A DNA stretch of 64,000 nucleotides from Floricoccus tropicus (GTDB taxonomy: Bacteria; Bacillota; Bacilli; Lactobacillales; Streptococcaceae), in assembly GCF_001832905.1 (NCBI RefSeq), contig NZ_MKIR01000026.1, positions 1 to 64,000 on the forward strand. The letters run 5' to 3'. The notes beneath the pieces were generated by a model, which saw only the letters and a list, made by a program, of their open reading frames with translations, was not told where the DNA came from and did not search any database. Made by a program: the position numbers and the translations under genes. Of this stretch, positions 22,057 to 29,963 are shown in pieces. Every line of letters starts with the position of its first letter. Position 1 is the first letter of the stretch.

Positions 22057-22172
22057 GTCAAAATTCCGTCACTTTCTCTCATTATATATGAGTTTACTTG
22101 TTTTAAATATTTTTTTCAAGTTTTTGACGTAATTAAATGAATAAAAAATATGATATTTTTAATATAATTACA

Positions 22173-22200
22173 TAAAAAAGATGGTCAATGGACCACCTTA
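22173..22200 (-). terminator. Terminator after glnK
   Basis: AGGTGGTC-CATT-GACCATCT hairpin (one wobble) followed by six Ts on the minus strand directly behind the glnK stop. Confidence 0.88.
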
Positions 22201-22203
22201 TGA

Positions 22204-22587
22204 TTATTTGTTTTTTTCAATCTGAATTCCTGTTAGATTTAAACCGTTAATATTATCTTTTTCCTCAGCAGCTGTACGAATCTTAATTACTTTTTCAATC
22301 GGATAAATAAATATTTTCCCGTCACCTGCCTCTCCAGTAGTTACAGCTTGACGAATCTCTTCAACGATAGCATCAACGTTGGCATCCTGGCATACTACTT
22401 CAATTTTCACCTTAGCGAGTAACATTGGCTGAACTGCCTTACCACGTACATACTCTTTAAATCCTTTTTGCTCTCCAAAACCTAATACTTGAGATACTGT
22501 CATCCCCGTAATTAATGTTTCATCAGCAAATTTCATTTTTAAATCTTCAAGTTTCTCAGTTCTAATTACGGCTTCAATTTTTTTCAT
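22204..22587 (-). CDS. glnK: PII signal-transduction protein GlnK
   Basis: Trimeric nitrogen/energy sensor that plugs AmtB. MKKIEAVIRTEKLEDLK is the conserved start, GFKEYVRGK covers the T-loop, and TGEAGDGKIFIYPIE is the ATP/2-oxoglutarate-binding B-loop. The C-terminal tail is slightly longer than usual (127 aa in all). The ATG follows GGGAG by 11 bases; a TTG nearer the site is another option. It lies 18 bases behind amtB, the usual amtB-glnK pairing. Confidence 0.93.
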   Translation of the reverse strand: MKKIEAVIRTEKLEDLKMKFADETLITGMTVSQVLGFGEQKGFKEYVRGKAVQPMLLAKVKIEVVCQDANVDAIVEEIRQAVTTGEAGDGKIFIYPIEKVIKIRTAAEEKDNINGLNLTGIQIEKNK

Positions 22588-22605
22588 AATAACTTTGTCT
22601 CCCAA

Positions 22606-23844
22606 TTAACTATCTAATCCCATGAACGTTGGATATGCTGTTTCATCTAATTCACTATCATCCAAGCCAATTGCCTCGGCTTTATCTTCAACACGTAGTT
22701 TAGTAAATAAACTAATAACTTTTGCAATAGCGAATGTCACTACTGCAGAAAAGATGATTGTAAAAACGATAGCTTCTACCTGAGCAATTAATAACTTAGG
22801 ATCTCCAAACACTAAACCAATATAATCCTTATCAGGTGCTAAAGTTTTGCTTGTAAACAATCCAGTTGTAATTCCTCCAAAAATCCCTCCGATTCCATGG
22901 CATCCAAATGCGTCTAAAGAATCATCATATCCTAACTTTTCTTTTATACTTGATACTGCAAAATAGCATACAGGACTTACTAACAATCCAATTACTAACG
23001 AAGCCCATAAAGGTACAAATCCTGCTCCAGGTGTGATACCTACAAGTCCAACCACTAAACCTGTTGATGCTCCTACGACGGTTGGTTTCCCAATATGAAT
23101 CATTTCAATTAACATCCAACTAAACATTGCCGCTGCTGCTGCAATATGAGTAGTCATGAATGCATGTACTGCAAGTCCATCTGCAGCAAGAGCACTTCCC
23201 GCATTAAAACCAAACCAACCAAACCAAAGTAATCCAGCACCAAGTAAAACAAAAGGTACATTATGAGGACGATAGACTAACTGGTTATATTCTCTACGTT
23301 TACCCAGAACCAATGCCAAGACAAGTCCTGAAATCCCACTAGAAATGTGGACCACATTACCACCAGCAAAGTCAATAGAATGTATTTTATCAAGGAAACC
23401 TCCGCCCCAAACCATATGTGCTAACGGATAATATACTAAAACTAGCCACAAAGGAATAAAAATCATTAGCGGAAGAATCCTGATTCTACCTGTAACAGAA
23501 CCTGTAAGTATCGCTACAGTAATAATTGAAAACATCATTTGAAAGCCTGCAAATAAACCATCTGGAATTTCAAGTCCATGAAGTGTGTTATTGGCCATGT
23601 CTACTCCTTCAAAAAAAACATGTTTGAAGTTCCCTATAAATGAACCATCCCCACTAAAAGACAATGTATAACCAACTGCAAGCCACAAAAGTGAGGCTAA
23701 TGCAATTGGGATTATAGCCATCATCATCGTGTTCAAGACATTTTTCCTTCTCTCTAACCCTCCATAAAAGAAGGCTAATGCCGGTGTCATTAAAAATACT
23801 AAAGCTGCACATACAATAATAAATGCAATACTTGCTCCATCCAT
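22606..23844 (-). CDS. amtB: Ammonium transporter AmtB
   Basis: Trimeric ammonium channel of the Amt/Rh family with about 11 membrane helices. The family motif around FFYGGLERRKN near the N terminus, IDFAGGNVVHISSG and DDSLDAFGCHGIGGIFGG are clear, and the pore histidines fall in the latter two. The ATG chosen has GGAGAG seven bases upstream; the ATG five codons earlier contains that site. Length 412 aa. Expression should be nitrogen-controlled through the GlnR box upstream. Confidence 0.95.
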   Translation of the reverse strand: MDGASIAFIIVCAALVFLMTPALAFFYGGLERRKNVLNTMMMAIIPIALASLLWLAVGYTLSFSGDGSFIGNFKHVFFEGVDMANNTLHGLEIPDGLFAGFQMMFSIITVAILTGSVTGRIRILPLMIFIPLWLVLVYYPLAHMVWGGGFLDKIHSIDFAGGNVVHISSGISGLVLALVLGKRREYNQLVYRPHNVPFVLLGAGLLWFGWFGFNAGSALAADGLAVHAFMTTHIAAAAAMFSWMLIEMIHIGKPTVVGASTGLVVGLVGITPGAGFVPLWASLVIGLLVSPVCYFAVSSIKEKLGYDDSLDAFGCHGIGGIFGGITTGLFTSKTLAPDKDYIGLVFGDPKLLIAQVEAIVFTIIFSAVVTFAIAKVISLFTKLRVEDKAEAIGLDDSELDETAYPTFMGLDS

Positions 23845-23888
23845 AAATAAACTCTCCATTCTTCTTAAAAAATATATTTCATTTCCTA

Positions 23889-23925
23889 TGTTAGAAAATA
23901 TAACATATGATCTTAGAGATGTAAA
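23889..23925 (-). promoter_or_regulatory. GlnR box and promoter of amtB-glnK
   Basis: TGTTAGAAAATATAACA (23889-23905) fits the GlnR/TnrA consensus TGTNA-N7-TNACA exactly. It overlaps the -10 of a promoter with TTTACA (23920-23925), a 17-base spacer and TATATT (23897-23902) on the minus strand, so GlnR binding would repress amtB-glnK when nitrogen is plentiful. Confidence 0.88.
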
Positions 23926-23964
23926 GTATAAATTGTCAAAAAATTCAATTAATTAGTATAGGCC

Positions 23965-23995
23965 AAATTAAAAAGCACTGCCATAGCAATGCTTT
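23965..23995 (-). terminator. Terminator after the epimerase gene
   Basis: AAAGCATTGC-TATG-GCAGTGCTTTTT hairpin on the minus strand, just behind the stop codon at 24003. Confidence 0.85.
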
Positions 23996-24002
23996 AAAGG
24001 AA

Positions 24003-24890
24003 TTAATTTATTTCAATTATATATTCACACTCAAATTTTTCATCCGGAAGTAGCTCATTGATTCCAAATTTTGTAGCAATATTACCATCAGTTTGGTCAT
24101 CATCAGCTATTCCACACCATGGCTCAACACAAACGAATGGCGCTTCTGCTGGATAAGGACTCCAAATTCCCAAAAATGGCATATTTTCATAAGAGATTTT
24201 TACATTTCTATCATCAATAGTGTTAGAAATTATTACATCTGTTTTTTCAGGAGTTTCAAAAACTAGAGCATCCCCAGAAAAAAGCTCCCTTGTTAATGGA
24301 AATTCACTTTCACCTTTCACAACAGACTGATCCAAAAATAAAGTACCTTCTGCTGTATTTAGCGGGATTGTTTTTCGCTCTTTATCAGGAAGAATTGAAA
24401 TTTTGTAATCTTCAAAATTTCCTTTTTTAATCGGTGCATTAAAAGCTGGATGTGCACCAATTCCAAAAAACATTACTTTTTCATCAAGATTTTTTACAAT
24501 ATATTTTACTTCAATAGCACTATCATTTAGTTTGTATTGAACTTTTAAAGAAAATTTAAAAGGATAAGTATTTAGAGTCCCTTCATTTTCTCTAAGTTCA
24601 TATTCTAGTTCATGTTTTAACTCACTCAACAATCCTTGTTTAACTTCAAACTCATTGTCTCGTGCAAATCCATGTCCTGACATATTATATTTTTGATCAT
24701 TATAAATGTAAGAACCGTTTTTCAACTTTCCAACAATAGGGAATAGAATAGGGGCACGTCGTGACCAAAATTCTTTATCACCTTGCCATAGATATTCCGT
24801 CCCATCTGCAGTTTTTATACTTTGCAACTCTGCACCTAAACTATCAACAATAACGGTCAGTTTTTGATTTTTCAAAGTTTCTTGGCTCAT
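24003..24890 (-). CDS. Aldose 1-epimerase family protein (LacX-like)
   Basis: Galactose-mutarotase-like fold of the LacX/YeaD branch. GHGFARDNEFEV, GIGAHPAFNAPI (catalytic-type histidine) and EPWCGIADD, with a C-terminal acidic region, are visible; length 296 aa. The sugar is unknown; LacX proteins are often of unassigned function. The ATG overlaps the end of the aminopeptidase gene (ATGA) and has GGAG eight bases upstream, so the two are translated together. Confidence 0.85.
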   Translation of the reverse strand: MSQETLKNQKLTVIVDSLGAELQSIKTADGTEYLWQGDKEFWSRRAPILFPIVGKLKNGSYIYNDQKYNMSGHGFARDNEFEVKQGLLSELKHELEYELRENEGTLNTYPFKFSLKVQYKLNDSAIEVKYIVKNLDEKVMFFGIGAHPAFNAPIKKGNFEDYKISILPDKERKTIPLNTAEGTLFLDQSVVKGESEFPLTRELFSGDALVFETPEKTDVIISNTIDDRNVKISYENMPFLGIWSPYPAEAPFVCVEPWCGIADDDQTDGNIATKFGINELLPDEKFECEYIIEIN

Positions 24891-26110
24891 GCCCATTCTC
24901 CATTTCTAAAGATTGGAACTATAGTACCGTCTTCTTTAACTCCATCAATATCCATCTTATCGCTTCCTATCATGAAGTCAACGTGAACGTCACTTCTATT
25001 AAGCCCTGCTTCATCAAGTTGTTCTTGACTCATTTCAGTCCCACCTTCAACACTAAAAGCATATGCTTGTCCAATAGCTATGTGATTAGAAGCATTTTCA
25101 TCAAATAATGTTTCAAAGAAAATAATACCACTTGCAGAAATTGGGCTAGAATTTGGAACTAGAGCGATTTCACCAAAATAATGACTTCCTTCATCAGTAG
25201 CAACTAACTTTTCTAACGTTTCTTGTCCTTTGTCTGCATAAACATCTACGATTCGACCTTCTTCAAGCGTCAATTTAATTCCATCAATTATTGTACCAGC
25301 ATAACTTAAAGGTTTTGTACTTGATACAACCCCATCAACTCTTTTTTTATCTGGTGCTGAAAAAACTTCCTCAGTTGGCATATTAGCGATAAATCTTTCA
25401 TTACGCGAATTGTATGAACTTGGTCCTTCAAAAACATAATTTTTAGGCAATCCAACGACTAGGTCAGTACCTGGTGCTGTGTAATGAAATCTATCAAATT
25501 TTTGCTCATTTAGCCATTTAGCTTTTGAAGTCAATAACTTATCGTGTTCATTCCAAGCTTTAACTGGATCTTCTAAATTAGTACGTGTTGCTTTAAAAAT
25601 TTCATCCCAAAGCTTATTAGTTGCCTCGTCTTCCGATAATTCAGGAAAGACTTCTTTAGCCCATTCAGGACTTGCTGCTGCAACAACCAGCCAAGAAAAC
25701 TTATTAGCTTGTAAACATGCACCTAATTTACGACTTGCTTTACCATTTGTTGCTTGAGCAAGAGCAATCCTTTCAGGATCGACACCTTCATATGCTGCTG
25801 GATTATCTGACACTACGCTAATACGACTGGCTCCATCTTCAATCCATTCATCAAATATTTTTGTTGTTGATTCCTTTATCTCATCTAAATTTTTTGCTGA
25901 AATCAATCTTTCTCGATTAACAGACTCATCAGACCATCTCACAATCACATCACGTGCACCTTGCTTGTATGCTTCTTTTACGATTAGGCGAGCTAATGGT
26001 GCTTGATCAACTGCAATATTTAACACCACAGTATGATTATCTTGAACGTTTACTCCGATTTTAACAATTAATTCTGCATATTTTTTTAAATTTTCTTCAA
26101 ATGTTGCCAT
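24887..26110 (-). CDS. pepS: M29 family aminopeptidase (PepS/AmpS-like)
   Basis: Cytosolic metallo-aminopeptidase of family M29. DLVVGLPKNYVFEGPSS, the EVFSAPDKKRVDGVV loop and the metal-binding C-terminal stretch HIAIGQAYAFSVEGG...NRSDVHVDFMIGS are characteristic. Length 407 aa; the start has GGAGG five bases upstream. It is divergent from a TetR-type regulator, with the intergenic palindrome at 26142-26167 between them. Confidence 0.92.
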   Translation of the reverse strand: MATFEENLKKYAELIVKIGVNVQDNHTVVLNIAVDQAPLARLIVKEAYKQGARDVIVRWSDESVNRERLISAKNLDEIKESTTKIFDEWIEDGASRISVVSDNPAAYEGVDPERIALAQATNGKASRKLGACLQANKFSWLVVAAASPEWAKEVFPELSEDEATNKLWDEIFKATRTNLEDPVKAWNEHDKLLTSKAKWLNEQKFDRFHYTAPGTDLVVGLPKNYVFEGPSSYNSRNERFIANMPTEEVFSAPDKKRVDGVVSSTKPLSYAGTIIDGIKLTLEEGRIVDVYADKGQETLEKLVATDEGSHYFGEIALVPNSSPISASGIIFFETLFDENASNHIAIGQAYAFSVEGGTEMSQEQLDEAGLNRSDVHVDFMIGSDKMDIDGVKEDGTIVPIFRNGEWA

Positions 26111-26141
26111 GATTTCCTCCAATTTTATGAGATAATTATAT

Positions 26142-26167
26142 CATAATGTACACAGATAAACATTATG
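26142..26167. promoter_or_regulatory. Probable TetR-family operator
   Basis: CATAATGT and ACATTATG form a perfect 8-bp inverted repeat with a 10-base spacer in the divergent pepS/tetR intergenic region. A TATAAT-type -10 is adjacent on the minus strand (near 26135), and another follows on the plus strand near 26196. Position suggests control of both genes by the adjacent regulator. Confidence 0.6.
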
Positions 26168-26233
26168 TGGTACTGCAAAATAATAAAACATAAGTTATAA
26201 TGTTAATAACAATTCAGGGGGATTAATATTAAT

Positions 26234-26815
26234 ATGGCAAGAACTCAAGAAACTAGTAAGCAAGATATTCTAGAAGCAGCCTCTAAATTTATCGTCTTAT
26301 ACGGACCAGCAAAATTTAAAGCAAGACAACTAGCCGAATATATGGGAATTTCGACTCAACCACTTTATCAACAATTTGAAAATATGCAAACCCTTCGAGA
26401 TGAACTTCTAGAATATTTTTACGAAAAATTAAAAAATGACTATGATAATAATATTTCCCAATACACTCCGATTGTCAATCTAATGATTGGATTTTCAAAA
26501 TTTCCTAACGGACATCCCATAGCAACTGAAGATCTTCTAAAAGATTTATTCAGTACAAAAAAAGATACCGCAAAGAAAACTGCAAATTTTTCTTATGAAT
26601 TATTTTTAAAATTTTTATCTGAAAGCTCTGAGTCAGATGATTTAAACGAAGAAGAAAATAGAACGCTTGCATACTGTCTTTGGATTTCAGCAACAGGTAT
26701 CTCAAATTTTATGAGAAGCGGGACTGCTGAACTTACGGATGATGAGTTAGGCACTTACTTCAATGGTGTTGTTAAAAATATGAAAGAAATAAATTTAGAA
26801 AAACTAAAATTATAG
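26234..26815 (+). CDS. TetR/AcrR family transcriptional regulator
   Basis: N-terminal helix-turn-helix of TetR type (residues about 10-55: ILEAASKFIVLYGPAKFKAR...YMGISTQPLYQQFENMQTL) followed by a helical ligand domain with no family I recognise. Length 193 aa. The start follows CAGGGGGA. It is divergent from pepS-epimerase, whose promoter region carries a matching inverted repeat, so it probably regulates itself and pepS. The effector is unknown. Confidence 0.85.
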   Translation: MARTQETSKQDILEAASKFIVLYGPAKFKARQLAEYMGISTQPLYQQFENMQTLRDELLEYFYEKLKNDYDNNISQYTPIVNLMIGFSKFPNGHPIATEDLLKDLFSTKKDTAKKTANFSYELFLKFLSESSESDDLNEEENRTLAYCLWISATGISNFMRSGTAELTDDELGTYFNGVVKNMKEINLEKLKL

Positions 26816-26827
26816 TTTTGAAAGAAT

Positions 26828-26875
26828 TAAAAAAAGATTTCCTTGAACCAATTGGTTTAAAGAAATCTTTTTTTG
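26828..26875. terminator. Bidirectional terminator between tetR and endolysin
   Basis: AAAAAAAGATTTC pairs with GAAATCTTTTTTT around an ACCAATTGGT inner stem. It has T runs on both strands and serves the converging regulator and endolysin genes. It marks one edge of the phage-derived island. Confidence 0.9.
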
Positions 26876-27616
26876 TTATTCAAAACCTCCCCAGCTACTT
26901 ATTCTTTTTCCATTTAACGATTCACCAGTAGGTAGATATCCATATCTTCCATCTTGTCGAATTTGTCTTATCCATATGTACCCTTTGTCATCAATCTTAT
27001 ATTGATCATATCTAACTACATCACCTTCTTTAAGCAAAATTTCATCACCACTTAACGGATATTCAAAACTTAAATACACGGGTGTATTAAGCGTGAAGGT
27101 ACCAACTTCTTTTACCCATTCACCTTTTTTAGGTGATATTTCAAAATCATCTTTTGAGTATTTATTTCTATAGATATAAAAGTATGGAGAACCGGCATTA
27201 CCCCAATAATTGTCAAATTCATACTCTTGAATTGCTGTATTAGCAACTCCACCAGTTGAATAATCACAAGAAATTTCTCTGGCAATAGGATCACCACTTA
27301 TTAAAACTCCAGTATGACCTGCGCTTCCTCCAGACATATCTTTCATACCAAAAATATAAATATCACCGATTTTAGCATCCCACTCTTGATTCTCGCTGAT
27401 AAGCTCATATCCATTTTTAATTAAATAGTCATGTAAACTATCAGTATTATATAACCATGTTGGTTCTAACCCACCAGCTTCATAAATAGCTTGAACGACA
27501 GATCCTGAGCAATCTGCTGTTCCGTCATCTCCATTTCTACTTCCGTACATAGAATATGTAATTTTACCTATATTATTAACAAACCACGAAAGTACTTTTT
27601 CATTGTTTACTGTCAT
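26876..27616 (-). CDS. Phage endolysin (NlpC/P60-type, Amidase_5-like, SH3 domain)
   Basis: Peptidoglycan hydrolase of bacteriophage type, 246 aa. The N-terminal Cys/His hydrolase has its nucleophile in ADCSGSV (C36) and histidine in AGHTGVL (H101), as in the Amidase_5 branch of NlpC/P60. The C-terminal third (from about GEWVKEVGTF) matches SH3_5 wall-binding domains (IWIRQIRQDGRYGYLPTGES). No signal peptide, so release needs the holin upstream, whose end it overlaps by 17 bases. The ATG follows AAGGAGA. The reading frame and active-site residues are intact. Confidence 0.88.
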   Translation of the reverse strand: MTVNNEKVLSWFVNNIGKITYSMYGSRNGDDGTADCSGSVVQAIYEAGGLEPTWLYNTDSLHDYLIKNGYELISENQEWDAKIGDIYIFGMKDMSGGSAGHTGVLISGDPIAREISCDYSTGGVANTAIQEYEFDNYWGNAGSPYFYIYRNKYSKDDFEISPKKGEWVKEVGTFTLNTPVYLSFEYPLSGDEILLKEGDVVRYDQYKIDDKGYIWIRQIRQDGRYGYLPTGESLNGKRISSWGGFE

Positions 27617-28091
27617 CAATATTCTCCTTATTTATTTTTTCTTTCTCTTTTAATTGCATTTCAATTACCTTATCTACAAGCTTCACATTATCCATACGCC
27701 TTTGCTTTGATTGCAACTCCTGGTCCGCAGATAAAGATTTACTCAAGAAATCTCCAACATCAAATTCATAAATAATACTCAGATTAGCAACTATGCTAGA
27801 TAATTCTTTTCTCCCATAAGCTATTATAGTAACAGGTAAAGTAATTTTTATTAGTCTTATGTATTCTTCCATTGACGGTATATTAAAAAAATCAGCAAAA
27901 TCAGCAACTAATACTACAACTGTAAATAAGATAAAAGCGATAAATTTTTTCATTAATCCTTCATTTCCTTTTTCAGAAGAGTACAGATTATGTTTTTTTG
28001 CTACAAAACTGCCTAATATATAATCTACAGTTAATATAACGGCAAAAATAGTAAGTAAGACCAACATTGTTTTATTGAATACTAAATCCAT
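27600..28091 (-). CDS. Phage holin-like protein
   Basis: 163-aa membrane protein with hydrophobic helices near residues 6-28 (VLLTIFAVILTVDYILGSFVA), 47-66 and 75-95. A long charged C-terminal tail follows (KQRRMDN...KEKEKINKEN). Size, topology and position directly before the endolysin fit a holin of the class with a cytoplasmic tail. The ATG follows GGAGG. A terminator hairpin lies just upstream (28112-28147), so transcription may be attenuated. I cannot assign a named holin family with certainty. Confidence 0.75.
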   Translation of the reverse strand: MDLVFNKTMLVLLTIFAVILTVDYILGSFVAKKHNLYSSEKGNEGLMKKFIAFILFTVVVLVADFADFFNIPSMEEYIRLIKITLPVTIIAYGRKELSSIVANLSIIYEFDVGDFLSKSLSADQELQSKQRRMDNVKLVDKVIEMQLKEKEKINKENIDDSKQ

Positions 28092-28111
28092 TTTTCCTCC
28101 TTTCTTCAAAC

Positions 28112-28147
28112 AAAAAATCCAGTAAAATTATTTACTAGATTTTTTTA
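28112..28147. terminator. Terminator hairpin immediately upstream of holin
   Basis: AAATCTAGTAAA-TAAT-TTTACTGGATTTTTT hairpin with T run on the minus strand, ending about 15 bases before the holin ribosome-binding site. It would stop transcripts coming from the ArpU-like gene, and the opposite strand is also T-rich. Confidence 0.8.
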
Positions 28148-28278
28148 ATATATTTACATAGTAATAATGTAGCATGCCTGTCGTTTACCAAAATTACTAT
28201 ACTATCATAATATCTCATTTTATAAGTTTTTTTCCCCGTACTATATTCAAAAAATCCCCGTTTAAATACTACAAGTTA
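28148..28278 (-). promoter_or_regulatory. Putative late promoter region of the lysis genes
   Basis: On the minus strand there is a direct repeat of ACGGGGA followed by a T or A run (about 28240-28262 and 28215-28235), and an extended -10 TGCTACATT near 28170. The repeat is a candidate binding site for the ArpU-like regulator encoded just upstream; this is inference from position. Confidence 0.4.
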
Positions 28279-28698
28279 TTAATTCATAGTTTCTTTAATT
28301 ATTTGCCCTTTATGATATGATTCCGCAAACATTATAAGCGCTTTACGCATCTGTCTATCATAATGGCTTGATGAGTAACCTATTTCATTTTCGTAAAAAC
28401 ACCTTCCTTTATCATCTTTTGTTTCTATATATCTTAATTTCAGCATATCATAAAATATTGGTTCAAATATCTTTATGCTTTCCACAGCTCTTTCAATTTC
28501 TTCAATTTCTACACCATAATCAATCCAAGATTCCCACAACTCATTATTAGTTTTTCCTTTTACTCTTGGTGCACTAGTAACTAATTTTGAATTTATTGGA
28601 GAAGGCTTCATTTGAATGTATCTTCTCTTTTTATCATGATATGTTTTCAATAATTTCTTAGCTGATTTTGCAATTTCTTTTTCATTTAATTTAATCAT
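28279..28698 (-). CDS. ArpU-like phage late transcriptional regulator
   Basis: 139-aa basic protein resembling the ArpU/RinA-like group that switches on late genes in phages of lactic acid bacteria. It has a basic N-terminal helix (SAKKLLKTYHDKKRRYIQM), a central helix pair (EIEEIERAVESIKIFEPIFYDMLKLRYIE) and a sigma-like HTH near the end (ENEIGYSSSHYDRQMRKALIMFAE). It lies between the early-type genes and the holin, which is the expected place. ArpU is the best fit by architecture; no search could be run. Confidence 0.7.
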   Translation of the reverse strand: MIKLNEKEIAKSAKKLLKTYHDKKRRYIQMKPSPINSKLVTSAPRVKGKTNNELWESWIDYGVEIEEIERAVESIKIFEPIFYDMLKLRYIETKDDKGRCFYENEIGYSSSHYDRQMRKALIMFAESYHKGQIIKETMN

Positions 28699-28719
28699 AC
28701 TTATCCTCTCTTTTTATAA

Positions 28720-28959
28720 TTATCTATCTCTTCTAACCCAATTTTCACCATCAACAATATATTCCACTTTATTTTTATTATCTCTTACTATTTCTATGAC
28801 TCTATCACTATCACCAAAAGGTACTACTTTTTCAATTTCAAATTCATTCTCCATAAGGACATCCCTCCTATTACTTTTGTGGAGTATTAATAAAAACATG
28901 GTCATGTTTAATATTATAAGTGACACTAATAAATACACAGCTTTTTTCTTATTTTTCAT
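28720..28959 (-). CDS. Small membrane-anchored hypothetical protein
   Basis: 79 aa with one N-terminal membrane helix (AVYLLVSLIILNMTMFLLIL) and a short soluble tail. Two usable starts exist: the first ATG (after GAGGAAAG) and an internal ATG at 28851 preceded by AGGAGGGATGTCCTT, which would give a 44-aa soluble form. No family recognised. It belongs to the leftward transcript of the phage-derived island. Confidence 0.6.
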   Translation of the reverse strand: MKNKKKAVYLLVSLIILNMTMFLLILHKSNRRDVLMENEFEIEKVVPFGDSDRVIEIVRDNKNKVEYIVDGENWVRRDR

Positions 28960-29005
28960 TTTCTTTCCTCTTATTATCTAAATATAATAGATAAGTTTCA
29001 TTAAT

Positions 29006-29311
29006 TTATTTTTCTTCTTCAAGACAAGATAGAGTTAATTCAAATACTCTATTTTGTTGTAAATTTCTCTGGGCACTTCTATACTTTGCTCTATCGCTTT
29101 TTGTCAAAATACGACTCTCATCCCCTACTTCAATCCTATCAGTACCTGGACTAGTTATCATTTTCCCATCATTATCAAAAATTTGTGGTATTAAATTTAA
29201 ACTATTGTCAATTACAATTTTATATGAATAGCCAAATGTATTACAAAGATTTTCAAAAATTTCCCACCTTACTTTTGATTTATTTTTTATTTTAATTGTT
29301 CTAAAAGTCAT
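29006..29311 (-). CDS. Hypothetical phage-island protein
   Basis: 101 aa, no membrane segment, no motif I recognise. It is the first gene of the leftward unit facing the CI-type repressor, with a strong AGGAGG start, which is the place of a cro or early regulatory gene. It lacks an evident helix-turn-helix, so that role is not claimed. Confidence 0.65.
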   Translation of the reverse strand: MTFRTIKIKNKSKVRWEIFENLCNTFGYSYKIVIDNSLNLIPQIFDNDGKMITSPGTDRIEVGDESRILTKSDRAKYRSAQRNLQQNRVFELTLSCLEEEK

Positions 29312-29363
29312 CCTTACCTCCTAGCAAATATTTACCAAGAAACAAATTAATTATATGTTTCCC

Positions 29364-29412
29364 TTGACCAAAAGAATATAATTATATACAATTGGATTAA
29401 CAAAAAAGTCAA
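29364..29412. promoter_or_regulatory. Overlapping divergent promoters of the repressor switch
   Basis: Plus strand: TTGACC (29364-29369), 17 bases, TACAAT (29387-29392) towards the repressor. Minus strand: TTGACT (29407-29412), 18 bases, TATATA (29383-29388) towards the hypothetical and lysis genes. The two cores overlap, so polymerases would compete. A near copy of the operator palindrome lies inside the shared region (29374-29389). Confidence 0.75.
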
Positions 29413-29438
29413 TATTATGTGTTTTATAAACTTATCAA

Positions 29439-29496
29439 TAAGTGTTTTCACTTAATATTTACTTAACAAAACAGATTATAGAATATAATTATATTC
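29439..29496. promoter_or_regulatory. Operator palindromes of the CI-type switch
   Basis: GAATATAATTATATTC (29481-29496) is a perfect 16-bp palindrome and matches 14 of 16 positions at 29374-29389 within the overlapping promoters. A second inverted repeat, TAAGTG-TTTT-CACTTA, lies at 29439-29454. These are the natural binding sites for the adjacent XRE repressor. Confidence 0.7.
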
Positions 29497-29544
29497 CAGT
29501 CAATAAAAACATCTATAACATTATATACTTTTAGGAGGAATTTT

Positions 29545-29889
29545 ATGACCTTATACGATAAAATCCAGTCACTCGCTAAAAAAGAGCATATAAGTTTAAA
29601 GACTCTTGCCCTAAATCTTGGATTTAGCGAAAATTATTTTTACATAATGAAGAGACAAAACTCTAGGCCCTCTCAAGATAAACTAGAAAAAATAGCTGAT
29701 TACTTCCATATTTCAGTTGATTATCTTCTTGGAAGAACTGATAAAAACGCCTCAGAAAATATAGAAAATGACCTGGAAGTAATGGTCAATAGTGCAATGA
29801 GCTTTGGTGGAAAACCCTTATCTGACAATGATCGCGAGTTTGTAAAAAAAATGCTACGTTTGCATTTAGAATCTAAAGAAAACAATTAA
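29545..29889 (+). CDS. XRE-family (CI-type) repressor
   Basis: 114 aa. N-terminal helix-turn-helix (SLKTLALNLGFSENYFYIMKR, continuing ...PSQDKLEKIADYFHISVDYLLGR) typical of phage and ICE repressors of lactic acid bacteria; the short C-terminal part lacks a LexA-like protease domain. The next gene on the same strand is an ImmA/IrrE metalloprotease, which in known systems cleaves such repressors after DNA damage. Start preceded by TAGGAGG. Confidence 0.88.
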   Translation: MTLYDKIQSLAKKEHISLKTLALNLGFSENYFYIMKRQNSRPSQDKLEKIADYFHISVDYLLGRTDKNASENIENDLEVMVNSAMSFGGKPLSDNDREFVKKMLRLHLESKENN

Positions 29890-29963
29890 TAACACCGTCA
29901 AGAGATATTCTTAGCTATCTCAATACAACACCCGGTCAACACACAAAACTAAGGATGTTTCAT

